Shown here: in pieces, positions 11,501-22,634 of the stretch | Position numbering within the stretch: the stretch's first letter is position 1 | Layout: the number at the start of each line of letters is the position of its first letter | Source of the DNA: Nageia nagi | Lineage: Eukaryota; Pinophyta | Direction: 5' to 3' | DNA length: 64,000 nt | Assembly: GCA_050084985.1 (NCBI GenBank) | Contig: JBITNC010000001.1 | Span: 185,132,001 to 185,196,000, forward strand | Program-made: the position numbers and the translations under genes | Notes under the pieces: model-generated | The model's input: the letters and a program-made list of their open reading frames with translations, nothing else | The model's database searches: none | Told to the model about the DNA's origin: nothing

Positions 11501-11931
11501 TGTTAGAATTTGTAATGAAATATTGTGAATATCTAAACTCCTTGTAAATTCAATTAATCACTTAAAGGATATTTAGATACCTTAAGGAATTAATTGAATT
11601 CTTTATTATGTAACCCTAACCTTACCCTTGGGTTAAAGGGAGGTTATGGAGGTGCTCTCATGCTATAAATAGAGGGCCTCTCCTTTTGTAATAGCACTAA
11701 GTTTTTGGAGTAAGATTACTCTACTAGTTTGTGTAGGAGAGAAAGGAATTATTGTAAGAGGGTGCATAGTTTGAGAATTGAGATCTAGTTGTGGATGTAC
11801 TCCCAAGGAGGGAGGAACCACATTATATTTGTGTTATCTTGTGTGAATGGTGTTATTAGCTTGTAGATGTTGAATGATTGAGTTTTCTATAGTCTTGGAC
11901 CTTGAGGATTAGTGTAGATCTAATTCCTTCA
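11501..11931 (+). mobile_element. Solo copia LTR (431 bp), C1 family
   Basis: Starts TGTTAGAATTTGTAATG and ends TAATTCCTTCA, and is flanked by the perfect duplication TCAAC (11496-11500 and 11932-11936). It keeps the family landmarks: the inverted repeat near 11550-11590, the CTATAAATAGAGGGCC TATA region at about 11664, and a GGATGTACTCCCAAGGAGGGAGGA-like block. It is shorter than the 489-bp C1 LTR because of small deletions. No internal sequence is attached. Confidence 0.9.
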
Positions 11932-11936
11932 TCAAC

Positions 11937-12900
11937 TGATTCCAAAGGAGAAGTGGGAGTAGTCTGAACCATACACTTTGGTTTCTTGGGTTGACTATTG
12001 TGCATGTTCATAAAAATAGTCCAACCCTTTGGGTCACCTTTAACTTCATTAGTAGAATCTACAGAAGTAGAGGAGGAAGGAGGGTTAGCAATATGAGCTT
12101 TGAACTTGCCTTCCATGAGAAACTGATCTTTTATCTTGTGAGCTATCAAATGAAAATGATAATAAGCAGTGGGTAGATTGATATATACCACTTATTATCG
12201 AATGGTATGGTATCCAATACTCAAGTCAATGCTTTCATGCAAATCCTTAGAGAGGTCAACTTTGACACACATACACATACACCTGCTAGGGTAGATGAAA
12301 AAAATTATTTTATTTCAAACATACAAATTTACCAATCAAAGCTACCAAAGATTGTAAAAAGTGCCAAAAGGGAATAGGGAGACCAAGGAAACTCAACCTA
12401 TTTAATCTAACCTCCAGTAATGCTTCATCATTGACTAAAATCATGAGAATAGGGATAAAATATTAGTAATGAGCTATGCATAGACCAAGGACCATAATTA
12501 ATGGCCTTTTGGGCATGGGTAGGGTCCAAAAAGTAAAAAAGAAAACCTTTAGTAAGGTTTTGGATATTCTCAACTTTGATCCCATGGGGATATAAACTTG
12601 TTGGATATAGGTATGAACTATAGTATCATTTAGGATACAACATAAAATGTACTCAACAAGATGATGACTTTCATACCTTTGTCATGCATTATTGAATTCA
12701 AACACCGTAATGGGAGCAATAGAAACAAAACCTTTACCTTGTAAAAAACCTTTGGGATAAACTTATTGAGATGCTTCCTTAGTGTCATTCTTCTCTCCAA
12801 TAGCTTCAACATACTGAGGTTGTTGTGTGAGACATCATCATTAAATATATGGGAAAACATTGCCCAAATTAATGTTAATGTAGATATGTGGTACAAAAAT
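11937..12900 (-). pseudogene. LINE ORF1-like (DUF4283 / zinc knuckle) relic
   Basis: The minus strand, across frames, reads LPIPFWHFLQSLVALIGKFVC, then VKVDLSKDLHESIDLSIG. A segment NLPTAYYHFHLIAHKIKDQ follows that looks like a CxxC..H..C knuckle with its cysteines mutated (11856-12191 frame). These are the landmarks of the DUF4283-type ORF1 of plant LINEs. Stops separate the pieces, and the solo LTR at 11501-11931 lies at its end. No RT follows. Confidence 0.55.
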
Positions 12901-14600
12901 CATATATCCTACATAATATTGATCTGGTAAGTGTAGTGTAACACCAAACTAGTAGGATAGAAACCCTAAAAAAAACTTACATGTAGGGGTTCAACTCTAT
13001 AACATTCTCTTAATCATTATATACATCTAAATTTGATTTTTTATTGAATAGAAATCATTTATTTAGGTATCTAGAAATTATTTATTATTTGAAGGGAATA
13101 TCAAAAACAAATTCAAATTCCAAGGTTAAGGTTGGCTAATAGAAGATTTATGTTGTTTTGGAAGGTATAAATATTATTCTCAAGGTCATTTCAAAGTATC
13201 AATTCATTTGGTGATAAAGTTATTCGATTCTTTACATGATCAACTCTTTTGGTGCAAAAATTAAATAGATAATATGGGGAATTACAAGCTAATTAAGGAA
13301 AAATGAACAACCGAGTTGAAGTCCTGATAGGACTCTCCAGTAGAAACAATTTTCAAATTGCAAAAAGTAGTAAAAAAAAACTATTATGCCTATAGTCATG
13401 ATAATACAAAATTGATTTCCCTCCTATTTTTGAGGAATTTCACCTCTTAGGAAGTTGCAATGAGGCCCTAATCTAATTTAGGGTCTTGTTTGGACAATCA
13501 TGTCTCCATTTAAGCTCTCCAAGATTGTTAAGTGTAAGGATAAGTTCATGAAGAAAATATTATCAACATCATATGCAAAATTGAAGATCATTTCAAGCCA
13601 AAATGAAATATTTTGAGTAGAACCAAGTAACACAAACCCTATAGCCAAAGTCTTAAAGTGATTAGTTAACTCACAACTTTTAGATTTTTTAAAAACATCT
13701 GAAAACAATATCACTGTCCCTATTTGGTTTTGGATACTAAATATAATTTTCAATCAATTCTTCCATTGTATATTTAGTTTTGGGTACAAATTTATGGAGA
13801 TGAGCTTGATAATCATTGAAGTTGATCCTAACTCTTTGCAAATATATGATAAACATTAATCCCCTTAGCCCCCAAACCTTGAAGTTTCAAGTACAATTTG
13901 ACAGAGTTTTGGAGGCTTCTTCAAAGGGTTTAGATTTATCAAATCAAGTGCACAAATATTGCTTCCCATGTTTCATTTGATATATGCCAAACTAAGAGTG
14001 TTGTGCTTCTTTAGTTTAATTTATCATAGATCCCTAGTGTGCCCCAATTTGCAAGATTATGATACTACGCCATATCTTTCCTTCTATATTGCTATATATA
14101 TTTCATTTGTAGATAAATACTTTTTATATATTTAATATTGCAAATTTTTATTTTATTTTATCTATAATTACTATAATTATTTGTAACTTTTATAATCTAA
14201 GAAAATGAAGTTAAACAAAAAAAATTATGTACATTAAAAACATGCATTATAATTGTTGATATATATATATGAACATGTTAGAGAAGGTGGTGGGTAGAGA
14301 GTAGCTAAACTTCTCCACTAAAATGTGCGACCCTATCCAATCATGTTAGGGGAGTTGAGAGAAGAGAAAGTTGAAAACTCTAGTGGGAAAAGAGAGGCCT
14401 TAGGTTTAAAAATCTTTTCCTCACATGCATGTGGATATGCTAAGTCATAAGAGAACCTTAAGATATAGAATCTAATTCCACATTTAATTCTCGAAAAAGA
14501 AATCCCAAAAAATCTAATTCCCTCATTAATGTCTAGGTTGTTGGTTGAATTGATCATGTGTTGACCTTACTATGACCTTATTTCGTGTTCCATTCCCAAT
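12901..14600. other. Unassigned AT-rich DNA
   Basis: Contains a 91-codon minus open frame (13478-13753) with no family I recognise, and AT runs at 14080-14270. I see no transposon ends or RNA genes. Confidence 0.5.
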
Positions 14601-14811
14601 ATGAAACATACATGCTATATAATAACCTACTCTAATTTAAATTTCATTATTTCTGACAAATTAACAAATGAAAACAAATAATTGAACTCACTCTTGATCA
14701 TTACTTCATATATTTAATGTCGGTGAGTTATACTTTCTTGCTTTTCCACGTCTCACGAGTTTGGCGTGTGAATGAGCCACGCAAACCATAATGTTTCCAA
14801 GCTGCTCATCA

Positions 14812-14861
14812 TTCGCGAACTTCGTATTTCCGGAAACATCTGGTAACGTTCCAGAACATTC
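14812..14861 (+). promoter_or_regulatory. Cluster of heat-shock elements upstream of the Hikeshi gene
   Basis: Three inverted TTC-nn-GAA units occur within 50 bp: 14812-14819 (TTCgcGAA), 14828-14835 (TTCcgGAA) and 14849-14861 (TTCcaGAAcaTTC). The last is a full three-unit heat-shock factor site with exact 5-bp periodicity. They lie about 70 bp before the upstream ATG at 14934 and about 300 bp before the ATG at 15164. A weak TATA-like TTCAAAAATCC sits at 14869-14879. Binding by HSF is inferred from the consensus. Confidence 0.7.
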
Positions 14862-14933
14862 CTCGCCCTTCAAAAATCCTCTCACCTCTCATTTCCGCAC
14901 TGTATCCTCCAACTACCAATGTCAATACCGCGG

Positions 14934-15044
14934 ATGCCTCCCCAACTCCATGTCGATAACAATGGTAAGTCATACCAACTATTTCCGCTATTTTTCCAAA
15001 CCACTGTTATGGCCCGTACATAACTTGACTGTTTCTGGTTTCAG
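14934..15044 (+). other. Candidate first exon (14934-14964) and 80-bp intron (14965-15044)
   Basis: AATG|GTAAGT at 14964/14965 and TTTCAG|AG at 15044/15045 are strong plant splice sites around an 80-bp, T-rich 3' half. If spliced, an ATG at 14934 reads open for 50 codons straight into the Hikeshi frame at 15164. The added stretch is basic in its middle (VNRRKKRACSS). The intron may instead lie in the 5' UTR with translation starting at 15164. Confidence 0.5.
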
Positions 15045-15163
15045 AGAACCGAAGGCACCAGATTCCAGACGATTCCGTCAACAGACGGAAAAAACGGGCG
15101 TGCAGCAGCGATGCAGAACAGAAGGAGCTGAGGATTGTGGGGAGCTTCTGCGGCAGAGAAAAC

Positions 15164-15754
15164 ATGTATTCGACAGCCTTCGGATTTCTGTTTCCTAACA
15201 GAAGCTATCCCATGGATGCTTCAAATTGCGTGCAGTTAGATACCACGCATTGGATTTTGGACATGTCGGTATTTGGGGGCGAAGAAGAATATTGTCAAGT
15301 GAAGGAAATATGCGTGTATTTGGCCCACGAAATGGTGTCGGTTTTTCCGCCGGAGAAGGCATTGGCGGTATACGCGCAGTCGCCGGGGTCACAGTTCGAG
15401 TATTGCGGCGCTGTGCATGTTCAGTGTCCCTCTGCGGTTTTTTCGTTGCTGTGGCCTTCGGCGGGGCGTTTTCGGCATTTGCCAAATTCGACGCCGGTAT
15501 CTGCCAAGATTGGTATTTGTGTGGAGGATTTGCGGTGCCTGCCGAATCTGGACATGGGGAGGCAGAAGCAGTTCGAGGATTTGGCCATGAAAGTGGGCCA
15601 CAATTTGCTGAATTTTATGCATTCATTTTCTTCTGTTGAGCTGAGTGATAGACTTGTGGTGCCCATGGATATTCTAAATCGGTGGTTCAAAAGATTTCGG
15701 GAGAGATCCCTCAAAGATCCTTGTTATATGGTTTTGAAGGGCTTTTCTGGGTAG
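15164..15754 (+). CDS. HKL: Hikeshi-like protein (OPI10/DUF775), Hsp70 nuclear import carrier
   Basis: A 196-residue protein, matching the usual length of about 197 for Hikeshi. The N-terminal domain begins FGFLFPNRSYPMDASN, then HWILDM. A middle segment EKALAVYAQSPGSQFEYCGAV resembles the plant Hikeshi core. The C-terminal domain holds AKIGICVEDL, ..HNLLNFMHSF and VVPMDILNRWFKRFRER, the most conserved family stretches. Hikeshi dimers bind ATP-form Hsp70 and FG-nucleoporins and carry Hsp70 into the nucleus after heat stress. Plant homologues are linked to thermotolerance. The start at 15164 fits family length; an in-frame upstream start at 14934 is possible through an 80-bp intron. The frame is intact with no intron in the core, and base composition is far GC-richer than the surroundings. 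A heat-shock-element cluster lies upstream. Confidence 0.88.
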   Translation: MYSTAFGFLFPNRSYPMDASNCVQLDTTHWILDMSVFGGEEEYCQVKEICVYLAHEMVSVFPPEKALAVYAQSPGSQFEYCGAVHVQCPSAVFSLLWPSAGRFRHLPNSTPVSAKIGICVEDLRCLPNLDMGRQKQFEDLAMKVGHNLLNFMHSFSSVELSDRLVVPMDILNRWFKRFRERSLKDPCYMVLKGFSG

Positions 15755-16721
15755 CGTATACCAAGAAAATGTGAATTATTATAATCAAAGAAGAATTTGG
15801 AAGGAGCGTCGTTCCAGAACTGGGCATGTAAGAAGGTGTACAGTGTGATTGAATGCAGGCGTTGGAGAAGAGGAATACGGCTGAGATTGCCCTTTGCGGT
15901 TGCGTGTATTTGGCTTGGCCACAAAAATGCAAACCGTGGGTAAATATTTTATTGGGAATGAGCTGGGTATAATTGTTGTGATTTAAATCTCAGCATATCT
16001 CCGTTAACCGTTTAAGGTCTAATGTAGCTTAGAAGATTGTGTATCTTGTTTTTTTTTTTCTTAAATGAGTATACATTTGGGCTTTATTTATAATTATTTG
16101 TGGAAATAGTAAAAAAAGTAAGTTCAAATTTCAAGATATTATGTTGAATTTATTGTTTTTTTTATTAAAAGGTAATAATCATTTATATTAAATTAATCCA
16201 TAAAATTTTGCTATTTTTCAAGATGACCAATGGAAGATTTCTTTTACAGGATCGATGATATGTTTACGCTCTCACAATCAAATTTTAAGTGAGCCTTATA
16301 TAATATTATTGGATTCGACATCATGAAGCTTTTCAATACTTTTACATTTTCGAAAATTGGAATATAGGCATTTTAAGCATCTAAATGGCATAGAAATTGA
16401 AGTTTTTCTCAATGGTTTTAATTTTGTTAGATATCATACATTTTATGTTTTTGGTTTAAGTATTGTATTATATATTTTTCGTTTGTTTCTATTAACATTA
16501 ATAGATGGGGAAAGTTTGATTATTATTGAGATTTATTTAAACTTTTTGAAATAATGAATTGCCTTTCAACCTTTAATTTTACAAGATGCATTTTTGAGAG
16601 TATTGAAGGCAACATTAAGGGTTATTTATCAACATCCATGTACATAAATATTATTGATATTAATATTGTTTCATTATGATACTTAGATTTAGGTATATTT
16701 TTTATTTAGCATAAATTTAAG
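15755..16721. other. 3' flank of the Hikeshi gene
   Basis: The first 200 bp keep the gene's GC level and probably include the 3' UTR. T-rich stretches and ATTTTATTGG at about 15940 could serve in poly(A) selection, but no strong signal stands out. Beyond about 16050 the DNA is AT-rich. The 65-codon plus frame at 16357-16554 is compositionally AT-biased and unrecognised. Confidence 0.4.
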
Positions 16722-17336
16722 GGATGTTTACAAAAAAAACTTCGCAAATATGAAAAATACAAAAATAGTTTTCAAAATTTTTAAATTACAAAAATGATCT
16801 TGTATCATCCACTCTATACCCCCATTCATAACTATGCATGCACTGCAAAATGTTCATGATATAGTAGACTCTTTTAGCAATGTTCATGATATAGTAGACT
16901 TTTTTGTGGTGAAATGATTGCATCATATGCAACAAAAGCATTATGACATGCATGCATTAAAAATATGTCTTTTGTGAAAAATGTGGTATTGGACAAAAAA
17001 AAATCTTCTATGAATCTTGATTAATTGCAATTTGAGAATGAGAGCATTGATACTTTTGCCTTGGTATAAGGTTTCTTTGTGAATTTAACACTATAAGAGA
17101 TAGACATATTCAAACCAATCTATAATGTCATAAAAATTATACAATCCATGTACATTACACATCTTTATTGAAGCAATCCTCTTTACACAATGCAACCATG
17201 GAGTGCAAAATAGGTTTGTGTAGAGGCAATTTATTACAACAAACAATTTGCATGTAATCATTATGAAAGGGTCATTTTTATTTAAAACTTTTGAGGGTTA
17301 TTTTTGTATTGTTTAAAGCCATTTTTATAAATATCC
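16722..17336. mobile_element. Mutator-like MITE (615 bp)
   Basis: Ends GGATGTTTACAAA ... TTTATAAATATCC are imperfect terminal inverted repeats extending about 70-80 bp inward; both carry AATACAAAAATA, CAAAA and AAAATGA blocks in inverted order. The flanks are 11-bp duplications differing at one base (ATAAATTTAAG 16711-16721, TTAAATTTAAG 17337-17347). Long TIRs plus a 9-11-bp duplication are the hallmark of MULEs. No transposase is present, so it is non-autonomous. Inside, GTTCATGATATAGTAGAC occurs twice about 35 bp apart (about 16852-16902). Confidence 0.7.
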
Positions 17337-17347
17337 TTAAATTTAAG

Positions 17348-18600
17348 CTTATTTTATTTATTTTTATTTTATAAATAGAATTGTAATTAAACTATTACAT
17401 ATTGCTTAATATACATTGCTCTATTTATGATTTTTTTTAAATTGATTTTTCCATTTTATTTTCATTATTCTAGATCTTGTTTAGGCTAGATATTTTTTTG
17501 AATGTTTTTAAATAAACGTGTAAGATCTATCATTCTTGGTTAAGCACATTTGCTCATAAAGCAGTGTATGAAGTGAGGTATGTAAAATTCCTCATTAACA
17601 CACAAGCCTTAGACTAACTCAATCCACATGTCTTTGGGCCTTCACGTACTTGAGGTATAGAAGAGGGACTATAGACAAATAAAATGATTCTAGTAGTGAT
17701 AAATGCAATTATTTATGTATAAGATGCTAATAAAAATATGATTGCTTGTGTTGCATCCCACTTATAACCAAGACCACACCATTTTCTTAAAGGATTAATA
17801 ATCATGATCACAACATATGCACATTGTTATGTTGTTGTAGACTACTAGGCAAATGTATAGAAATCCATAATATATGAATTATAGTTCACATTATGCTTAA
17901 CCAATAGTGTCAAGGTTATTTCTTAACCAAATAGCATCGTTGTGAACAATTTCCCACTATCGCTTAACCTAACAGTATCAAAACTACTACTTAACTAAAA
18001 GAGCATCAATGAGAACTATGAGAATGTTCAACATTCATCAACAAATTTTGAATGATCCTGCATATACCTACGATCATCATAGGACCTATGGGACTTAGTA
18101 GTGTTGACTTGGCTTAACCTATGTACTATGGTCTTAGTCATGTACCATAATATTTTCCAAATTATCATTTATATTCAAGGTTTAAAGGGGGTTGTTAAAC
18201 TTATCCCAACCCTTAACTTCTGTCTTATTCGCTTTTTTTTTTAAAATAAAGGTAAATTGAAATGGTTTTTTAAAACAAGTACCCACTTGTTATTACAAAT
18301 TCGAAACAGTTTTGGTAACATCCTACCAGTGTTTATTTTGTATAGTTTCAAAATGCTCTTCCTATAAGCAACATGATTATATATCCAAGCAAATATTGGA
18401 TATCAGTTTCAAATAGATCTTAACAAAAACCTTTCTAGAGTAAATCTACTACAGAAACAGTAGTGTGTAGATCAAAATCCTAACAAAATCCTTATTTATT
18501 TCCAGGTTTGAGGAGAAACCCTCTCCCAAAATCAACAAGAGTTGATTGTTTACCATCTGCAATCTCCTTGGCAATTTCCTTTTCTCTAAGTTCTCTTGGA
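17348..18600. other. Unassigned AT-rich DNA
   Basis: No gene, RNA or transposon end recognised in about 1.25 kb. Confidence 0.5.
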
Positions 18601-18645
18601 TTTGAATGACCAATGTGTCTTCAATATCTATTTTTTTGAAGCACT

Positions 18646-19743
18646 TTATGTTATCTTGTAGTTCGTTTGAGCATTTTGAGTATCTTTAGAACCTAAATAA
18701 CTATCCAAAGGTATCCTCTTCCATCTCTTTCTAGGGTTCACTTTTTTCCAATCATCATTCGTATTAATTTCATCCATTTGCCTTTTTGGATCATGATCTC
18801 CTTCTTCTTCTATTATTGGGATTGATATATTAGGTTCTTTAGATATTTCTATATTAACAATCGCCAATTTTAGGGAGATAATGGAACTTACTATATGTGA
18901 AGGAGTCGATTCAAAGGTCCTATTCTCCTATTCCATAGTCCTGATGTTGAGCTCTTGCTCAACCGCTTTGGCCCCCTTTTTCACATTCTTATTCTTCTCA
19001 TCTTGTTGTGATTTTGGTTTCCAAATCTGTTAAGCAAGGCATCAACTGATACTATGATTGACCTCATTACATACAAAACATAGGCAATTGCTCTTCTCAA
19101 ACCGTAATTCTTGAATCCATTCACTTAAGCCTAATTCAAGTATTGCAGTATTTGGAAGCTTAACACCAAATTCTACCATTACAAAAAAGCTAGCTTCTAT
19201 GAGTCTTCTTTGATATTTTATGACTTCATTTTCTATAATGAATTTATCGAAAAAATTTATAATTCCTTCAAATATTTTATGATTCTAGAACTCAAAAGGA
19301 AGGTGTGAGAGGGTCACTCAAACTGGGGAAATCATTATTTTGACCTTGGTAGGGTTGAAACTCGTCTACCATTTCTCCAAAAATAATCCTCTCTTTCCAA
19401 AATATCATGGCACGCTCAAGATGTAATCATGATCTACTACATTATCAAAAATAAATGTAATATGATCATTGGGCATTGCAATTACCTTTACAATTCCTTT
19501 GGTTTTATATGTTAGCTTTACTCTTTTTTGAGTTGAGTCCATGTTAGGATGAGTGCCATTAAGTCTACTAATAAGGTTTAATTTTCTCCTTTCTACATAT
19601 TGATCGATGATAGAGCTGGGGATTTTTAAGCAGATTTTTTCCCCTTGCCTTTCTTCCTCTATTGGTGATCCATTATTGACTATAACCTCTTGTGTAAAAA
19701 GGCTAAGCCAATATTTCCATGATATCTTTGTAACTTCCTGCAT
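18646..19743 (-). pseudogene. LINE ORF1-like (DUF4283 / zinc knuckle) relic
   Basis: The minus strand begins with a 112-codon open piece (19405-19743) rich in charged residues. Next come HLPFEF..NHKIFEGIINFI and VEFGVKLPNTAILELGLSEW, then a knuckle CFVCNEVNHSIS*C that keeps its Cys and His spacing but has a TGA before the last Cys (about 19060). A C-terminal piece (18646-18867) has KKVNPRKRWKRI. Domain order and motifs match the DUF4283-zinc-knuckle ORF1 of plant LINE elements, which binds nucleic acid. No RT ORF follows, so it is a fragment. Confidence 0.6.
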
Positions 19744-22140
19744 TTGAGACTAAAATGTTCAAATTGTCTATTCAAAACTTGAGTAAAAAGAATCCACTCA
19801 AGCTCCAAATCTCATGGATATGCGTACCTTTAGTCATCGTATTCAAAATAAGCCCTTTCCTAAAGTTTCTATGCTTCAATTCCTCATACCTATAACTCTC
19901 CTTTGCTATGTAAGTTCAAAGCTTAAAAACCCCACCAATCATTCGATTTGATGCCCTCTACTATATCGAACCAAGATATGACCTCCCTAAAAGCAAAGTC
20001 TTTGATAAATCTTGTAAAAAAGACCTGTGAGCCTCTACAAGGTAATCAACATCCCATGTGCCCTAATTTCTCCTTTGTAACTCGCTCTTTGTTACCCGTG
20101 TGTGCTCCTTCCATATCCCACTATTTGTGACACTACCTCCTTAGATCTTATTCACATTAGATATATGTTAATTCAACATATATCCTCATCATTCAATAAG
20201 CAAAATATTTATATGATATTCAATTCCATGTATCAATTACAATAAACTCTAAATGAAATCAAATCATAAGCAATAGGCATTTTAGAATTTCATCTCTAAA
20301 GTGTCATACAAAATGAGTAGTACAACATAACTCTACATTAGAGTAAATAGTTAATCTAGGCTATTAATTAAATTTGTATTATTCCTATAATTATTGTATT
20401 TATTCATATCTAGGGATCCAATCATCATGCATCACGTAAGCTTCCATCATAAAGTTGTTTGAAAGATATCACATAAGAGTTGTTATACTTCTAAACATAT
20501 TCATACTAGAAATGAGTCCCCATGTAGGTGTATATCACTATTTCCTTTAAAAAAACCTAAACACAATCATAAGGATGATCTTCATCCCAAAAGTTAGCAG
20601 AAATATCCATCATCTCAATAACTTCCACTACGTTAATCATTAATTCATAGTTAGTTAATTAGCATTTAGATACCATTTTTGAAAAGTAAGAAAATAAAAC
20701 ATGCAAAACTTGATGCTTGAGTGAGCTTTTCCTTCTGTGATAATCGAGTTGTTTCTCGATCAATGAGATAGTATTTCAATATCTTTGGTTTTAACACTAA
20801 ACCCTCAAGCTTTTTAAAAATTCATCTCCATGCACAAATAACACATGACAAATAAGCATGCACAATCTACATGACCTCAACCACATAGCCATCAAGGTTA
20901 TAAGAATGCCTAATTACTTCAAAGATGCTATGTAATTATGTATTATGTGCTACATGTGTAATTCCTATATCTTGCTGAAAATCAACAAGTACAATTTCAT
21001 TCAAGACTTCAATGCTATGCTTTATTTTCAATAAATGTCTAGATAGAAGGTAGTTCTATTTACTCCACATTCGCAATCATGAAAGATTCATTTTAAATTC
21101 CAATGCAATTATGGTATGTGATCATATAAAATAATAGGGATCAACAAATAATATATTATGTCTTACCATGTGCCTTCTATTTATGTATGAGTGGTAATTT
21201 ATGAATCATTTGAACTTAGGTTTATTCAATACCATGGCATGGGTATAGGACAACCATTTGATTTTTCATTAAATCACTTCAAAACATAATTAAATTAATA
21301 TGTTCACCATTGCTAATGAATTTAAATATCATCACAACCCACAAATAATGTAAAGAGTTAATACTCAACTAAGCATGTAAGAAATAATAAACTATTGAAA
21401 ATTTGTGCAAACTTTTTAGCCATTAATAATAATATTTCCAAAGAAACTACAAAACTTATAATGAGAATGCAGTCCCTTAACAATTAAATATTCAGCTATG
21501 TAGTCTAATTTTAAACTTACTACAAGAGCAGTTTGATGATTATTTACCAGCATTATAATTACTTTATAATTATTCTACTTTTTTCTTAATGAAGTTGCAA
21601 TGTTTTCTTTATTAGAAATAATCAGTCAGCTAGCAGTGAGACCAAATATGTGTTTTGAAATCAAAACAATGTAATTGATTCATGATATGCCCAACCATGT
21701 AACTCAAAACAAAGCCATATCATTGACTCATATAACTATAATGATCAACCATGAATTTTGAGCAAACAAGTAATTAGCCTAGATAACCATCAATAATATA
21801 ATTATCTACTAAATTGACCAACTATGTAATTGAGATCAATCAATACATTTACTACAATAAGACTAACCATGTAAATAATAATAAACTCTATGAAGTGCAG
21901 CCCAATAATTTTATACTAATAATATGATAGGCTCTTTGATTCATCCAACCATACTTGTAGTGCAAAATGCTTCTGAATTAATTACTATTATCAATTTTTT
22001 GACTTCTCAAATGTGCAAGTCTATCAATGAAATGGAGTGATTTACCCAAGAATAATAAATAACAAAAAAATAACAGTAAGGGATATTTGATACTATTTTA
22101 CCATCCTATTACCATTTTTACCCGAGAATGACTCCATCTT
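19744..22140. other. Unassigned AT-rich DNA flanking C1
   Basis: About 2.4 kb with no recognisable gene. Around 21650-21880, short degenerate blocks like AACCATGTAA and ATTGA recur. The ATTGA at 22141-22145 is the left target duplication of C1. Confidence 0.5.
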
Positions 22141-22145
22141 ATTGA

Positions 22146-22634
22146 TGAAGGATTTGAACTAGATCTAAACAAATCCTCTAGGACCTTAGACTAGGAAACT
22201 CATGTGTACACAAGATAACACAATCACTCAAGATAACACATCAATATAATGTGGTTCCTCCCTCCTTGGGAGTACATCCACAACTAGTTCTCTTATTCTC
22301 AAATCTATGTCTCTCTTACAACTATTCTCTAGCTCTCTCCTACACAACCAAGTAGAGTAATCTTACTCAAAACTTAGATCTGTTTACATGAGGAGAGGCC
22401 CTCTATTTATAGGTTGAGAGCACCTCCCTAACCTTCCTTTAACCCAAGGGTAAGGTTAGGGTTACATTAAATTTATCACCAAACTTCAACCTACCAACTA
22501 CCCACTTTGGTAAAGTCAAAGTCTACATATTAAAGAATTCTATTAATCACTTAAGGTATCTACATACCTTTAAGTGATTAATTGAATTTACAAGGAGTTT
22601 AGATATTCACAATATTTCATTACAAATTCTAACA
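22146..22634 (-). repeat. 3' LTR of C1 (489 bp)
   Basis: In element sense it runs TGTTAGAATTTG...CAAATCCTTCA. It contains a U3 inverted repeat (22543-22581), a TATA region CTATAAATAGAGG (about 22406-22418 on the complement), and is followed inward by the purine tract AAGGGGGAG (22635-22643). Confidence 0.95.

Noticed and set aside
11620-11645. Telomere-like AACCCTAACC in the copia LTR
   Set aside because: A single unit inside the LTR, present in all C1-family LTRs; not an interstitial telomere array.
15137-15163. Start of the Hikeshi frame at 15137
   Set aside because: The codon is GTG; family length and the conserved FGFLFPNRS start support the ATG at 15164, or a spliced start at 14934.
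14791-15198. 135-codon plus frame over the Hikeshi promoter
   Set aside because: It crosses the heat-shock elements and the candidate intron, ends just inside the Hikeshi frame, and has no family resemblance.
15195-15932. Minus-strand frames opposite Hikeshi
   Set aside because: Shadows of the GC-rich coding strand with no recognisable domains.
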